Below, in pieces: positions 55,115 to 64,000 of a stretch of DNA of 64,000 nt. Under the pieces are notes generated by a model, which saw only the letters and a list, made by a program, of their open reading frames with translations, did no database searches and was not told where the DNA came from. A program made the translations under genes and the position numbers. Source of the DNA: Aplidium turbinatum (lineage: Eukaryota; Chordata; Ascidiacea; Aplousobranchia; Polyclinidae); contig OU964920.1 of NCBI GenBank assembly GCA_918807975.1, positions 47,273,979 through 47,337,978 on the forward strand. Direction: 5' to 3'. Position 1 is the stretch's first letter. The number at the start of each line of letters is the position of its first letter.

Positions 55115-56371
55115 ATGTCTACACTCGGTGGCGACAAGGACTCGACCGCCGTAGACTCGACTGAGTTTAAGCCTGATGATGTTCTTTGCGGTCGGGCAGG
55201 CCATTCTGGGGAGGGACCCAGTAACGATGAGGCTAAGTTAGTTCGAGAGGCCCGGCATCTTAGAAGGGATATTTTGACTCAAATTGGGGAACTTTCTGTA
55301 GCCCTAGGTTCTTTGAGTGATAAGCAGGAACTGTTAATTTTTCGATCTAACTTATCTACTTTAGAAGAGGAATTACGGCACTTCCATGCTCTTTTGACTA
55401 AAATCTTTAACTCTGCAATCTTGGCAGAACTTCGTGATAGGGTAGATCCCGAATTTAACTCGTTAAAAAATAACTTTGAACAAAAAGAAAGTGAGTTCTC
55501 AGATATGTTGGATGCTGACATACATCCTGAGGATAGCGCCTCAAATGTAAGCACTAGGATGTCTAGGACTTCGTCTCGGATAGTGGCACAAATTAACCTG
55601 CAGCTAAGACGAGAGGAGCTCCAGATTCGAGCTGAGGCCGAAGCGAGAGCTGCTGAGGCTGCCGCGAGAGCTGAGGCCGAAGCGAGAGCTGCTGAGGCTG
55701 CCGCGAGAGCTGAGGCCATACGAACTGAGGTTGCCGCGAGAGCTGAGGCCGAAGCGAGAGCAGCTGAGGCCGCCGCGAGAGGTGCTGAGTTCGCACTCAA
55801 AGACGCTCAGTTGAGGGCTGAACAACGTAAAGAGGTAGTTTTAGCTGAATATCGATCAGAGGTGGGCTCTCGGCGTAGCTCTAAGAAGGGCTCTTCTAGG
55901 CATTCCAGAAATGAACATCAATCGCACTTTAATTTACATAACCTTTTCCAAACGCCCGTTCAACCTGTGAGTGGACCAGGGCAATCCACACGTTTTCCAG
56001 CTGTTTCAGGAGGTCTTGGGGCCGCGGCTAAGGGTCTTCCGAATGCTGTAGAGCCAAGGTCTGCGAATTACAACCGAACTCCTCCTCCAGAGCGTACAGG
56101 TCACGGGGCCGCCATTAGTAGTAATGCTTTGCCCCCTTCACAGTTTTCTGCGCCGCTAGGTTTGTATCGCCCAGCTACACGTAATTTGGGTGGTTGTGAG
56201 AGGCGTATCGCGTCTACTGATTTTAACGTGTGTGAGGATTGTGATCGGGCTGTGCACGTGACTGAGCCCACTCAGCCCCTTAAGGGATATAGTTTGTCTT
56301 CTCCCGCTAAATCGAGTTCTCAACAGCAGGATTGCTTTTTTGAATACCAAAATAGTAGGACGTTTTTCGAT
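55115..56371 (+). pseudogene. BEL/Pao gag, first part (fossil)
   Basis: Starts MSTLGGDKDSTAVDSTEF; an in-frame ATG also lies upstream at 55061 but the 55115 one opens the typical part. It contains LSVALGSLSDKQELLIFRSN and a long alanine/glutamate repeat (AEARAAEAAARAEAEARAA) that is coded by a roughly 30- to 45-base tandem repeat (55630-55790) and should form a coiled coil. It runs into the inserted foldback-like element. Confidence 0.78.
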
Positions 56372-57384
56372 GGTACTACGACAGTTTATCGAACGACAGT
56401 TCATCGAACGACAGTTTATCGAACGACAGTTTATCGAAACGACAGTTTATCGAAACGACAGTTTATCGAACGACAATTCATCGAACGACAGTTTATCGAT
56501 ACGACAGTTTATCGAAACGACAGTTTATCGAACGACAGTTTATCGAACGACAATTTATCGAACGACACAGAGCCGTAGCCAGACCGCAGAGCAAGGGGGG
56601 CCAACTTTTTTTAAGGAGGGCCAAAAAAATTTAAATGGGCAAAATCATTATAAATGTAGCTGTTGCTTTTGAATGTTTGGATTTAGCCAGGGGGGGCGAA
56701 TTTGTTTTTAGGGCGGGGGCGAGGTCTCCCTGGCTCCCTGCTGGCTAGGGGCCTGGAACAACAGTTAATCGAAAACCTAACCCCTAACCTAAAACCTAAC
56801 CCTAACCCCTACCTCCAACCCCTAACCCCCAACCCCTAACCCCCAACCCCTAACCCCTAACCCCCAACCCCTAACCTCCAACCCCTAACCCCTAACCACT
56901 AACCACTAACACCCAACCCCTAACCGTAACCCTACCCCTAACCCTTAACCCCCAACCCCTAACTCCTAACCACTAACTCCTAACCACTAACTCCTAACCA
57001 CTAACCCCTAACCCTAACCCCTAACCTTAACCCTACCCCTTAACTCCCAACCCCTAACCCTACCCTTAACCCCTACCCTTAACCCCTACCCTTAACCCCT
57101 ACTCCTAACCCTTAAACTCCAACTCCCAACCACTAACCCCTAATTCTAACCTTAACTCTTAACCTCTAGCCCCTAGCCCCTAACTCCTAGCCTCTAGCCC
57201 CTAGCCCCTTCGATGAATTGTCGTTCGATGAACTGTCGTTTCGATAAACTGTCGTTCGATGAACTGTCGTTTCGATGAACTGTCGTTTCGATAAACTGTC
57301 GTTTCGATGAATTGTCGTTCGATAAACTGTCTTTCGATAAACTGTCGTTCGATAAATTGTCTTTCGATAAACTGTCGGGTCACG
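56372..57384. mobile_element. Foldback-like element with CGACAGTTTATCGAA arrays and telomere-like core
   Basis: The left end is an array of about eleven copies of a 15-17 base unit, CGACAGTTTATCGAA (56378-56570); the right end is the same unit inverted (TTCGATAAACTGTCG, about ten copies, 57205-57377). TTTTCGAT lies directly outside both ends (56364-56371 and 57385-57392), an 8-bp target duplication. Between the arrays lie about 190 bases of unique DNA and about 420 bases of CCCTAA-like repeats. It is inserted in the gag region of the younger BEL/Pao element, so it is younger still. Confidence 0.87.
56767..57190. repeat. Telomere-like CCCTAA/CCCCTAACC degenerate repeat
   Basis: About 420 bases made almost only of CCCTAACC, CCCCTAACC, CCCAACCCCTAA and close variants. 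It lies strictly between the two inverted arrays, so it belongs to the mobile element rather than to a chromosome end. The related elements at 777 and 2385 also carry short GGGTTAGGG-like stretches. Confidence 0.9.
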
Positions 57385-60300
57385 TTTTCGATAAGGCGGC
57401 CTTGATTGGTTACGATGGTAATAATATGCCATTTATTTTCTTTAAAAATCGTGTTACGGCCTTAATGGCAGCTTCGCCCTTTAAGGGGACTTGTTTGACT
57501 TTGTTACAAGCAGCTTGTGTTAGAACAGCTGCGCAAACGATTGCTAATTTGGTTTCTGACACCCCTGGCTTGTCAGAAGAAGACAGGATAGAAATGTCGT
57601 TAGCTCGCTTGTCCCAGCGTTTTGGGGTTCGTGGAGGTCTTTTCGCAGAACCAGAAATTAGGAAGTATCGCTATGGTAGCAAATTGACTTCGACCTCTTC
57701 CAGTGATCTGAAAGAGTTTAAAGATGAATTATCGCAGTGTTTGCTTTACGCGCAAGCTTATGGTCAGCGTGACAAATTGGAAGGACGTTTTGTTTTGGAT
57801 TTGGCTAAGCGACTCCCGTTTGACGCTAAGCAGCGTTATCTTGACTTTTTAGGTGATCAGTATGGTGGCACTAATGAGCCTACTTTTCAGAGTTTGTTCG
57901 ATTTTGTTGTACGAGAGGAAACGCGCAAGTCGACTGATTTTAGCATTATGCTAATGGGCGATTCTGGTGAGTCGCAGCATTTTAAAAAGTTTGGCAAAGG
58001 AAAATTGCCTTCATGTCCGGTTAGGCAGACGTCCGTAAAACCCCACGATGATGTGATGTCAGGGAGTTCGCAGTACTCGACTGTTGTTGGCGCACCGCGC
58101 GGTGGTGAGGCTAGACGTAAAGACCTGCCGGCATGCATTTGTTGTTCGTCACGTGGTCAAGTTGAATATCATTTTTTGTCTAATTGTAAAGAATTTTTGC
58201 GCTTGACACCTAAAGATCGGAGAGATGTCATTGTGAAAGCTGGCAAATGCTTGAATTGTTTGCGCCAGCATATGGTTAGGGATTGCGTTCATGCAAATAA
58301 CTGTCGTAAGTGTGGGCCTAACAACGATAGGAAACACTATTTTCTTCTGCATGATTTTTATGTGACGTCACGTGATTCTCTGGATTCGGTTGGGAAAGAT
58401 GATGCCCGTGCCAGAGTTCCTGTGCGTAATGTTAAGATTGGAAATGTTAAAGCAGCCTTTAACCGCGTTACTGCTGCTCGTGTTTTGAATCCAATGACTG
58501 GCAAATCGAAGTTGGTGTATTGTCAGCATGATCCTGGTTCGCAGTTGACGTTTGTTTCGAGTGATTTGATGTGTGAACTTGATCTTAAACCGTACGATAA
58601 AGCGTCGTTTAAAATGGATACCCTGGCTGGTCAGAAAGCTACTTGTGCTGACCTTGTTAAACTCAACATCCAGTCGTTAGAGACAGATGAACTGTTTTGT
58701 GATATAACTTCAGTGGTTAACCCAGCTTGGGCTGACGATGTTAAAACTTTACTGCATAAACAAGATTTAAATGGTTTCCGTCATTTTCATGACGTGAATA
58801 TGTTTCATTTGAATGATTGTAGTACTGTAGATGTACTGATTGGCAACGACAACGCTTATTTGATGTGTGCAAAAGAAGAGCGTGTTGGTGAAAATCGTAG
58901 TGAACCGCATGCTTTACTCACTCCTCTCGGCTGGTTGGCTTGTGGTGGTAAGTCACCCTTAGATGAAAGCGTTGCTAATGTGTGCAGAGTGCAAACGTCT
59001 TCAGAGTCGGATGTCATCTCTGGCTTTCAACGTAAAATTGAGTCTCGTGATATGGAAATAGCAGACCTGAATAAAGTCATTCAGGATTTGACCTTGCAAA
59101 ATGAAACCTGTGAATTGTCTCGCAATGACATTTTGGCTAGAGAACTTGTTGAACCGAATATTGAGTTGAAAGATGGTCGATTTGAGATACCTGTTCCGTT
59201 GAAGGAAGATATTGATCTACCTAACAATTTTGTGTTGGCGTCAGATAGAGTTGCTGCTTTAAGGAAGAAGGCTTTAAAACAACCTGAACTTCGTGATTTC
59301 CTTACTGACACCATGAAAGATCTTAAATCAATTGGCTATATTGAGCATACTGGTGAAGCAGGAAATGTCAAGGGATTTGAATGGTATTTACCATACTTTG
59401 TTACGTCACAATTAAAAAAGCGCATTGTTTACGATGGCAAGTCTGAATTTCGAGGAACTTGTGTTAATGATATAATGTTTTCGGGTCCTGACTTGTTAAA
59501 CCCTCTGGTAGATATCTTGGCTAGATTTCGGCTTGGTAGATTTGGTCTCATGGCTGATGTGACTAAATGCTTCTTTCAAATAAAGTTACCTGAGTCGCAA
59601 AGGGATTTGTTTCGTATATTGTGGTTTGAAGATGATGACCTTGAAAATGGTAGGATGGTACCATTTCGTTTTTGTGTACACCCTTGGGGAATAAAGAGTA
59701 GCCCGTATATCGCTTGCTTGGCTATAAAGAAAATGATCGAGCAGAATCCCAGCAATGCTGGTGAATTGACTCTCTGCAATATTGCAACTAATATGTACAT
59801 GGATGATTTTATATTTTCGGCTGATAGCTTAGAGGAAGCTCAGCAAATCACTCATGAATCAATTGCTTTGTTTGATAGCCGTGGGTTTAAACTTGGTAAG
59901 TGGAGTGCTAACAAGGAGGCTATGATTGTCTTGTCAAATTTGGATAATGAGATGCTTTCACCTTTGATTCGTGACATTGACTTTCAGACTGAAAATATGA
60001 CTTTGCCATCAGCAAAGACATTGGGTTGTGTGTGGCAAACCGAGTCTGACGAGATGCGTATCGCATGTTCCTTAAAGCCCTTAGCTAAACACACGCGCCG
60101 AAGTATGCTCAGTCAGCTTGGACAAAATTTTGATCCGCTAAGCTTTGGAGCGCCATTTTTTCTAAAAGCACGCCTTATACTTCAGCAATTGGCGATAGAC
60201 AAGTTTGATTGGGATACCGAGGTCCCTGATAGCTTTGTTAAAGAGTGGGAGTCGTGGCTTCGCTCTTTGGACCTGCTTAAGGATTTTTCGTTACCGAGAT

Positions 60301-61787
60301 GGTATTTTGCAAACTCTGGTGTGTGCAGTCCGGATGATATTGTTTCATATCAATTGCATGGGTTTAGTGATGCTTCGAATCAAGCTTTCTCTTCTGTTGT
60401 TTACTTACGTAGACTGGTTAACGGAGTTCCGAGTGTGTCTTTCGTTCTGGGTAAATCTACCATTGTTGTAAAAAATCAGTTTTCTTGGCCGATAGCTAGG
60501 AAAAAGCTTGTTGCCGCTTTGAATACTGCAAGACTCGTGAAGCAGGCCTACGAGGCATTGAAGATGCTCGACTGCCTTAAGTATTTTTGGTGTGATTCTC
60601 GTACTGTGTTGCAGTGGGTTAAAAACCCTGATTTACGTTTGAATAAGTTTATTACGCGTCGAGTTGAGCATATTTTATTGTTGTCTGGAGCCCAGGATTG
60701 GCGTTTTTGCCCTACCGATATGAACCCAGCTGATGTTGGCACAAGGCCAAATCTTATTACAAAGAAAGAATTTCGAGAGTTGTGGTTAAATGGTTCTAGT
60801 CTTCTCTACCAGTGTGAGGAAATTCCATCTGTAGAAAATGCCACTCCAGTACCTGTCCATAGCCTATATCTTCGTGACGAAGAGGAGTCGCTTGACGTTG
60901 GACAGGGTGGTCTTCACAGATTGATCGAGGCCGCACCTTCTTTGTATGTTATGAAAAAGAGAATCGCTTACTTGGTTGCTTTTGTTGAATTTTTGTGCTG
61001 TAAAACGAGAAAGCGTAGCTTTGTGAAGCCAAAACTGGATGCATCTTATCTTAACAGTGCTTCAGAGTTGGCTGTGAAGTTTGTTCAGAAGAGTGTGTAT
61101 GGCGATGTGGTACATTTAATGACCAAACGATCGCCGGATGCCCTTGAGGAAGTGATAAAGCGAGGTAGTGTTGGCGCTTCGCAACGTGAGAAGGAACGCT
61201 TGAAAGAATTACGTTCACTTATAAAGTACAGACCTTGTGTAGATGACGCTGGTGTAATCCGCATTGAAGGGCGCTTAAGTAATTCTCCCGAGATCTCTCT
61301 TGAAGCAAAGCATCCGATTGTTTTGCCTTCGAAGCACCCCTTCACTAGGCTTGTTGTACTGTCGCATCATAATGGAAATGCGCACTGTGGAGTACAGCAC
61401 ACTTTGTTGTCTACGCGACAGAAGTTTTGGATCGCTAATGGTAATGCCTCCGTGAAGAGGTATCTTAATGATTGTGGTGTATGTGCGATTGAGAAAGCAC
61501 GGCCTATAAGGCAGCTCATGTCTGATTTACCTTTGTCTCGCACAACTGCGCATAGGAAACCCTTTTTTGATTGCGGCTTAGACTATCTTGGACCTTTAAC
61601 CTTTGTTGAAGGTAGAAGTCACAAAAAATCTTGGGGACTCTTGTTCACATGTATGGCATCTCGCGCTATTCATGTTGAGCTGGTTACGTCATTGTCGCTG
61701 AGTGATTTTTTACTTGCCTTTACAAGGTTTACAGATTTACGTAGGCAGGTTAATGCTATTTATTCCGACAATGGAAGTACCTTTTAG
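57385..61787 (+). pseudogene. BEL/Pao gag C-terminus, protease, reverse transcriptase, RNase H, integrase (fossil)
   Basis: Downstream of the insertion the frame is open for over 1400 codons. Order: gag C-terminal region (VFDKAALIGYDGNNMPF, DUF1759-like), Cys/His clusters (CICCSSRGQVEYHFLSNC, CLNCLRQHMVRDC), A17 protease (YCQHDPGSQLTFVSSDL, VDVLIGNDNAYLM), reverse transcriptase (GLMADVTKCFFQIKLPESQ, NMYMDDFIFSADSLEEA with the YMDD box), RNase H (LHGFSDASNQAFSSVVYLRR, FWCDSRTVLQWVKNP), integrase (HCGVQHTLLSTRQKFWI, CGVCAIEKARP, FDCGLDYLGPL, YSDNGSTF). It is a typical Pao-type polyprotein. The first 70-odd bases of the open frame lie in the foldback element. Confidence 0.9.
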
Positions 61788-61811
61788 GCAGCATCTAAGA
61801 AGTTACCCGAG

Positions 61812-62807
61812 TTGATAAAATCATCTGAATTTCACAACGCCCTGAGACAGAGAGAGATAAACTGGGAATTTATACCTCCGTATGCTCCGGCGCAAGGTGG
61901 CGCCTGGGAGGCAATGGTTAAACAATTTAAAATTGCATTTTTTCACATTTTGGATTCTTCAATTGGTAAGCCCAATTTTATTGAACTGCTTACGTACACC
62001 AGTAGTGCCGTTCGGATCGTGAACGAACGCCCTTTGGTACTTTTGAGTGACGACCCTAGGGATTTTACTGTCATCACCCCTGCCTCACTTTTGACCCCAT
62101 ACTTAGACCCATACTGTGCTGTTGGGCAACCACATGATCGTGACCAATTAAGAAGGGATTATCGGTTCAATTTGTCACTTTCTCAGCAGTTTTGGAGTAA
62201 ATGGATCGATTTTTACTTGCCAGGTCTTCAGGGCCGGAAAAATGGCTAAAAATGGCCGAGAATTTGAAGCCTGGTCAACTTGTAGTGGTAGGTTCTCTCC
62301 AAGACATTGGTAAACGTGGGAAGTATCAACTTGGGAGGGTGCATGAGGTAGTTTCACAAATTAGGAAAGGGAAGTTTTGTTGTTTTTGTTTGTTTTTCAT
62401 ATCTTTACCCTGCATTGTGGGAAAGCGGACTTGAGCGCTATGCATCGGTGTACGCCTTCCGACGTACACCTGACCCACGCTGCAGCCGACAGCAATGACT
62501 GTTTCCGGTTGTCTACTCTACTTATGACTTAAATTTGGTACTACCCATTACTCGAAATCGATCACTGGGCAGAGGCAATTATCGTAAAGTTTCTTGCCCA
62601 GAGAAACAACAGCAAGTGCGGTGGCTGGAGTCGAACATGCAGGCTCTCGACTGCGAGCCCAACGCGCTAACCACTCGGCCACTGCTGCCGACTGTGGTTC
62701 GTAGAGCTAAAGTTGCCGTCTGCAACTATGATGAGAGTACGGGGAAAGTGAAAGTAGACTATGTGTTGAGGGATATTTCGTGCCTCGCCCCCGTAAAGAA
62801 CACCTAA
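61812..62807 (+). pseudogene. BEL/Pao integrase C-terminal part, split by a SINE (fossil)
   Basis: Contains the last core block (WEFIPPYAPAQGGAWEAMVK, with the catalytic Glu), ERPLVLLSDDPRDFTVITP, the Pao-specific C-terminal region (SQQFWSKWIDFYLPGLQGR, KPGQLVVVGSLQDIGKRGKY) and, after the SINE, VVRRAKVAVCNYDESTGK and DYVLRDISCLAPVKNT. The end is the same as in the older copy at 47411. Confidence 0.86.
62375..62690 (-). mobile_element. tRNA-Ser-like SINE, copy 3, inside BEL/Pao pol
   Basis: The same family as 44490-44786 and 45799-46101. On the minus strand: TGGCCGAGTGGTTAGCGCG (A box), ATGTTCGACTCCAGCC (B box) and an AAAC-rich 3' tail. The older BEL/Pao copy lacks it at the matching place (AAAGGGAAGCCTGTGG), which gives the empty site and proves insertion. 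Confidence 0.9.
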
Positions 62808-63122
62808 GTGTTAGGGTTTGAGCCTGGTTTTGTCTGCGGTGGCCGACACTTGTCTGAGCCCAGAACAGTCGCTTATTATCGCAACCATTGTATATAGCGT
62901 CATTTTTTGCTTGTACCTACTACCTATGGTACCAATTTCATGTATTGTCGTGTTTATTCTTATTGCTGTTCATTCTTCGCATGCCCTTTGTATTTACGTA
63001 TTAACTTAAACGTGAGTGATTCAAACAATTTGTGTATCATGTGTTTTTATTCATTGGCTCACAATTGTCGTCAATTCTTTTTTAGTTATGCCATGTCAGA
63101 CTGTCATAACTAGGGGCCGCTA
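62808..63122 (+). other. 3' untranslated stretch of the younger BEL/Pao element
   Basis: Between the end of pol and the right LTR. Closely similar to 47105-47410 on the minus strand (same order: GCCGACACTTGTCTGAGCCC, TCGCAACCATTGTATATAGC, GCCATGTCAGACTGTCATAA). ORFs here are chance. Confidence 0.8.
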
Positions 63123-63658
63123 TGTTCCAGACTATTGTTCACCCAATCAAACGTCATATAAAAACCGTTCAAGTCTACTGAATATTACGTCATGGAAATT
63201 CCTAAAACATGTGCCAAAAATGCACCATCGTTCGTAAGACTTGTGTCAAACCTGTTTAAACCGGTTTAAACCTGTTTCAGTTTGAAACTTGTTTAAACAT
63301 GAAATATTGCGTCACACTACTGCTGACGTGCCTTTGAGTTATCACAAATTTTTCTGATTCATTCTCGAAGTTGTTTGTTGGAAGTCGGTCGCACATTTAA
63401 CTGGTTTATTTGGTGCTTGCTAGCTGGACAAATTCTCCGTCTTTTATCCAAGTAATCTGTATCGTAGTGACAGTTTTTAGAGGTGTAAGGCGTTGCATCT
63501 CGATTTCGATAGCCGCGGGCTAATTTTACAGGAATACACTTATTGAATAGACGTTTCAAAGAGTGTTTCTTTTTCGGTCGATACATACAGACGAACGGAT
63601 TCGGGAATCTTATGTTACAATTTTCCCACGAAGAGATTATGGTTTACCGCTGTGACCA
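63123..63658 (+). repeat. 3' LTR of the younger BEL/Pao element
   Basis: 536 bases, pair of 53998-54533, with only two or three differences by eye. Followed by 27 bases equal to the start of the leader. Confidence 0.9.
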
Positions 63659-63684
63659 TAAAAAATAAAAGACGATTTTTGTCA

Positions 63685-63813
63685 GGTCTTACGACCGATG
63701 GTGCCATATTTGGACATTTTCTAGCAATTTCCATGACGTAAGATGCCAGCTAGGTTAAGTAGACCATAACGGTTTTATATGACGTTTGATTTGGTGAATA
63801 ATTGTCGGGAACA
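63685..63813 (-). repeat. 5' LTR fragment of the older BEL/Pao element
   Basis: On the minus strand, TGTTCCCGACAATTATTC through GGTCGTAAGACC matches the first 129 bases of the LTR at 46560-47104 with few differences. The CCTAT duplication follows directly at 63814-63818. Confidence 0.83.
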
Positions 63814-63818
63814 CCTAT

Positions 63819-64000
63819 AACGGCTTCGTTTATAACGTCAATTTGCCTATTACGTCACATTTCGCTCGGTCCCGGCAGAATTCCTATCTTTTACGTACAT
63901 TGTAGTTCGGCTACAACAGCATCGCCTATAACGTCAATTCGCATGTAACAGCACCCTTTATTGGTCCCCAGACGTCTTTTGTTCGTTTATAACGTCACTT
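63819..64000. repeat. TATAACGTCA-rich repeat running off the window
   Basis: TATAACGTCA or a near variant (TATAACGG, TATTACGTCA) occurs about six times with TTCG/GCCT in between, at irregular spacing of 20-80 bases. It may be part of a larger repeat beyond the window. No coding signal. Confidence 0.5.

Larger units (their letters stand above)
53998..63658 (+). mobile_element. Younger BEL/Pao element with two insertions
   Basis: LTRs 53998-54533 and 63123-63658, both 536 bases, start TGTTCCAGACTATTG, end GCTGTGACCA and differ at only two or three sites by eye, so the insertion is recent. Parts: leader with short tandem repeats, gag with a coiled coil, Cys/His clusters, A17 protease, reverse transcriptase, RNase H, integrase. 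A foldback-like element (56372-57384) splits gag and a SINE (62375-62690) splits the end of pol; apart from these there are about two breaks. No matching target duplication is seen, and the right LTR is followed by 27 bases that repeat the start of the leader. Confidence 0.9.
46560..63813 (-). mobile_element. BEL/Pao element (old host copy of the nest), fossil
   Basis: CCTAT lies at 46555-46559 and again at 63814-63818, a 5-bp target duplication that brackets the whole nest. On the minus strand it starts with an LTR piece (63813 to 63685, TGTTCC...), then a gag-protease part (52572-53997), a small pol remnant (47411-48229), a 3' untranslated stretch and the 3' LTR (46560-47104). It is broken, chiefly by the insertion of a Ty3 element (48235-52566) and a younger BEL/Pao copy (53998-63658), and only part of the pol region is kept. 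Confidence 0.83.

Noticed and set aside
55279-55825. Minus-strand Ala/Ser-rich ORFs
   Set aside because: They are antisense to the alanine/glutamate repeat of the BEL/Pao gag region.
56767-57190. Interstitial telomere from a chromosome fusion
   Set aside because: The CCCTAA-like DNA lies exactly between the inverted arrays of a mobile element with an 8-bp duplication, so it was carried in by that element.

Overview
The window is animal nuclear DNA, AT-rich and packed with transposons. Evidence for an animal: split genes with GT-AG introns, a homologue of the meiotic axis protein SYCP2, a U6 snRNA copy, tRNA-derived SINEs, RTE-like LINEs, Ty3 and BEL/Pao LTR elements, and hAT, piggyBac-like, P-like and Tigger DNA transposons. 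A marine invertebrate, perhaps a tunicate, would fit, but I cannot fix the species. Layout: 1-10.1 kb holds seven exons of a minus-strand SYCP2-like host gene (634-10063), whose introns carry two foldback-like elements, a Tigger-type MITE, a hAT nested in another hAT (4417-9132 around 4783-8274), a SINE, a U6 retro-pseudogene and a short 8-bp-TSD MITE. 10.1-14 kb is LINE and transposon debris plus a triple nest (hAT 11179-13985, piggyBac-like 11468-13531, TA-flanked MITE 12445-12730). 14.4-17.65 kb is an LTR element with gag and protease but no visible polymerase; its distal coding part resembles the cellular zinc-knuckle protein CNBP. 17.7-18.6 kb holds probable exons of an unidentified plus-strand host gene. 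19.66-30.17 kb is a Ty3 fossil interrupted by an 8-bp-TSD DNA transposon, an RTE-like LINE (itself carrying a MITE) and a second, short LINE tail. 31.8-33.05 kb is a Tigger copy with a SINE in it. 33.7-36.05 kb and about 36.69-42.58 kb are two DNA transposons with very long inverted terminal repeats; a P-like element with a THAP exon (38424-41033) sits inside the second. 44.4-46.1 kb carries two copies of another tRNA-derived SINE. 46.56-63.81 kb is one large nest: a minus-strand BEL/Pao copy bounded by CCTAT duplications, invaded by a very young Ty3 element (48235-52566) and by a young plus-strand BEL/Pao copy (53998-63658), which itself carries a foldback-like element with a telomere-like core and a SINE. 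No operons, CRISPR arrays or intact tRNA genes were seen. Most open reading frames in the window are transposon-derived or chance. Target-site duplications and inverted ends let the order of many insertions be read directly. The most noteworthy items are the gag-protease-CNBP-like LTR element, the foldback-like elements ending in arrays of TTCG...CGAA units, the SYCP2-like gene, a perfect 24-bp snap-back hairpin in a transposase remnant, and the P-like element.
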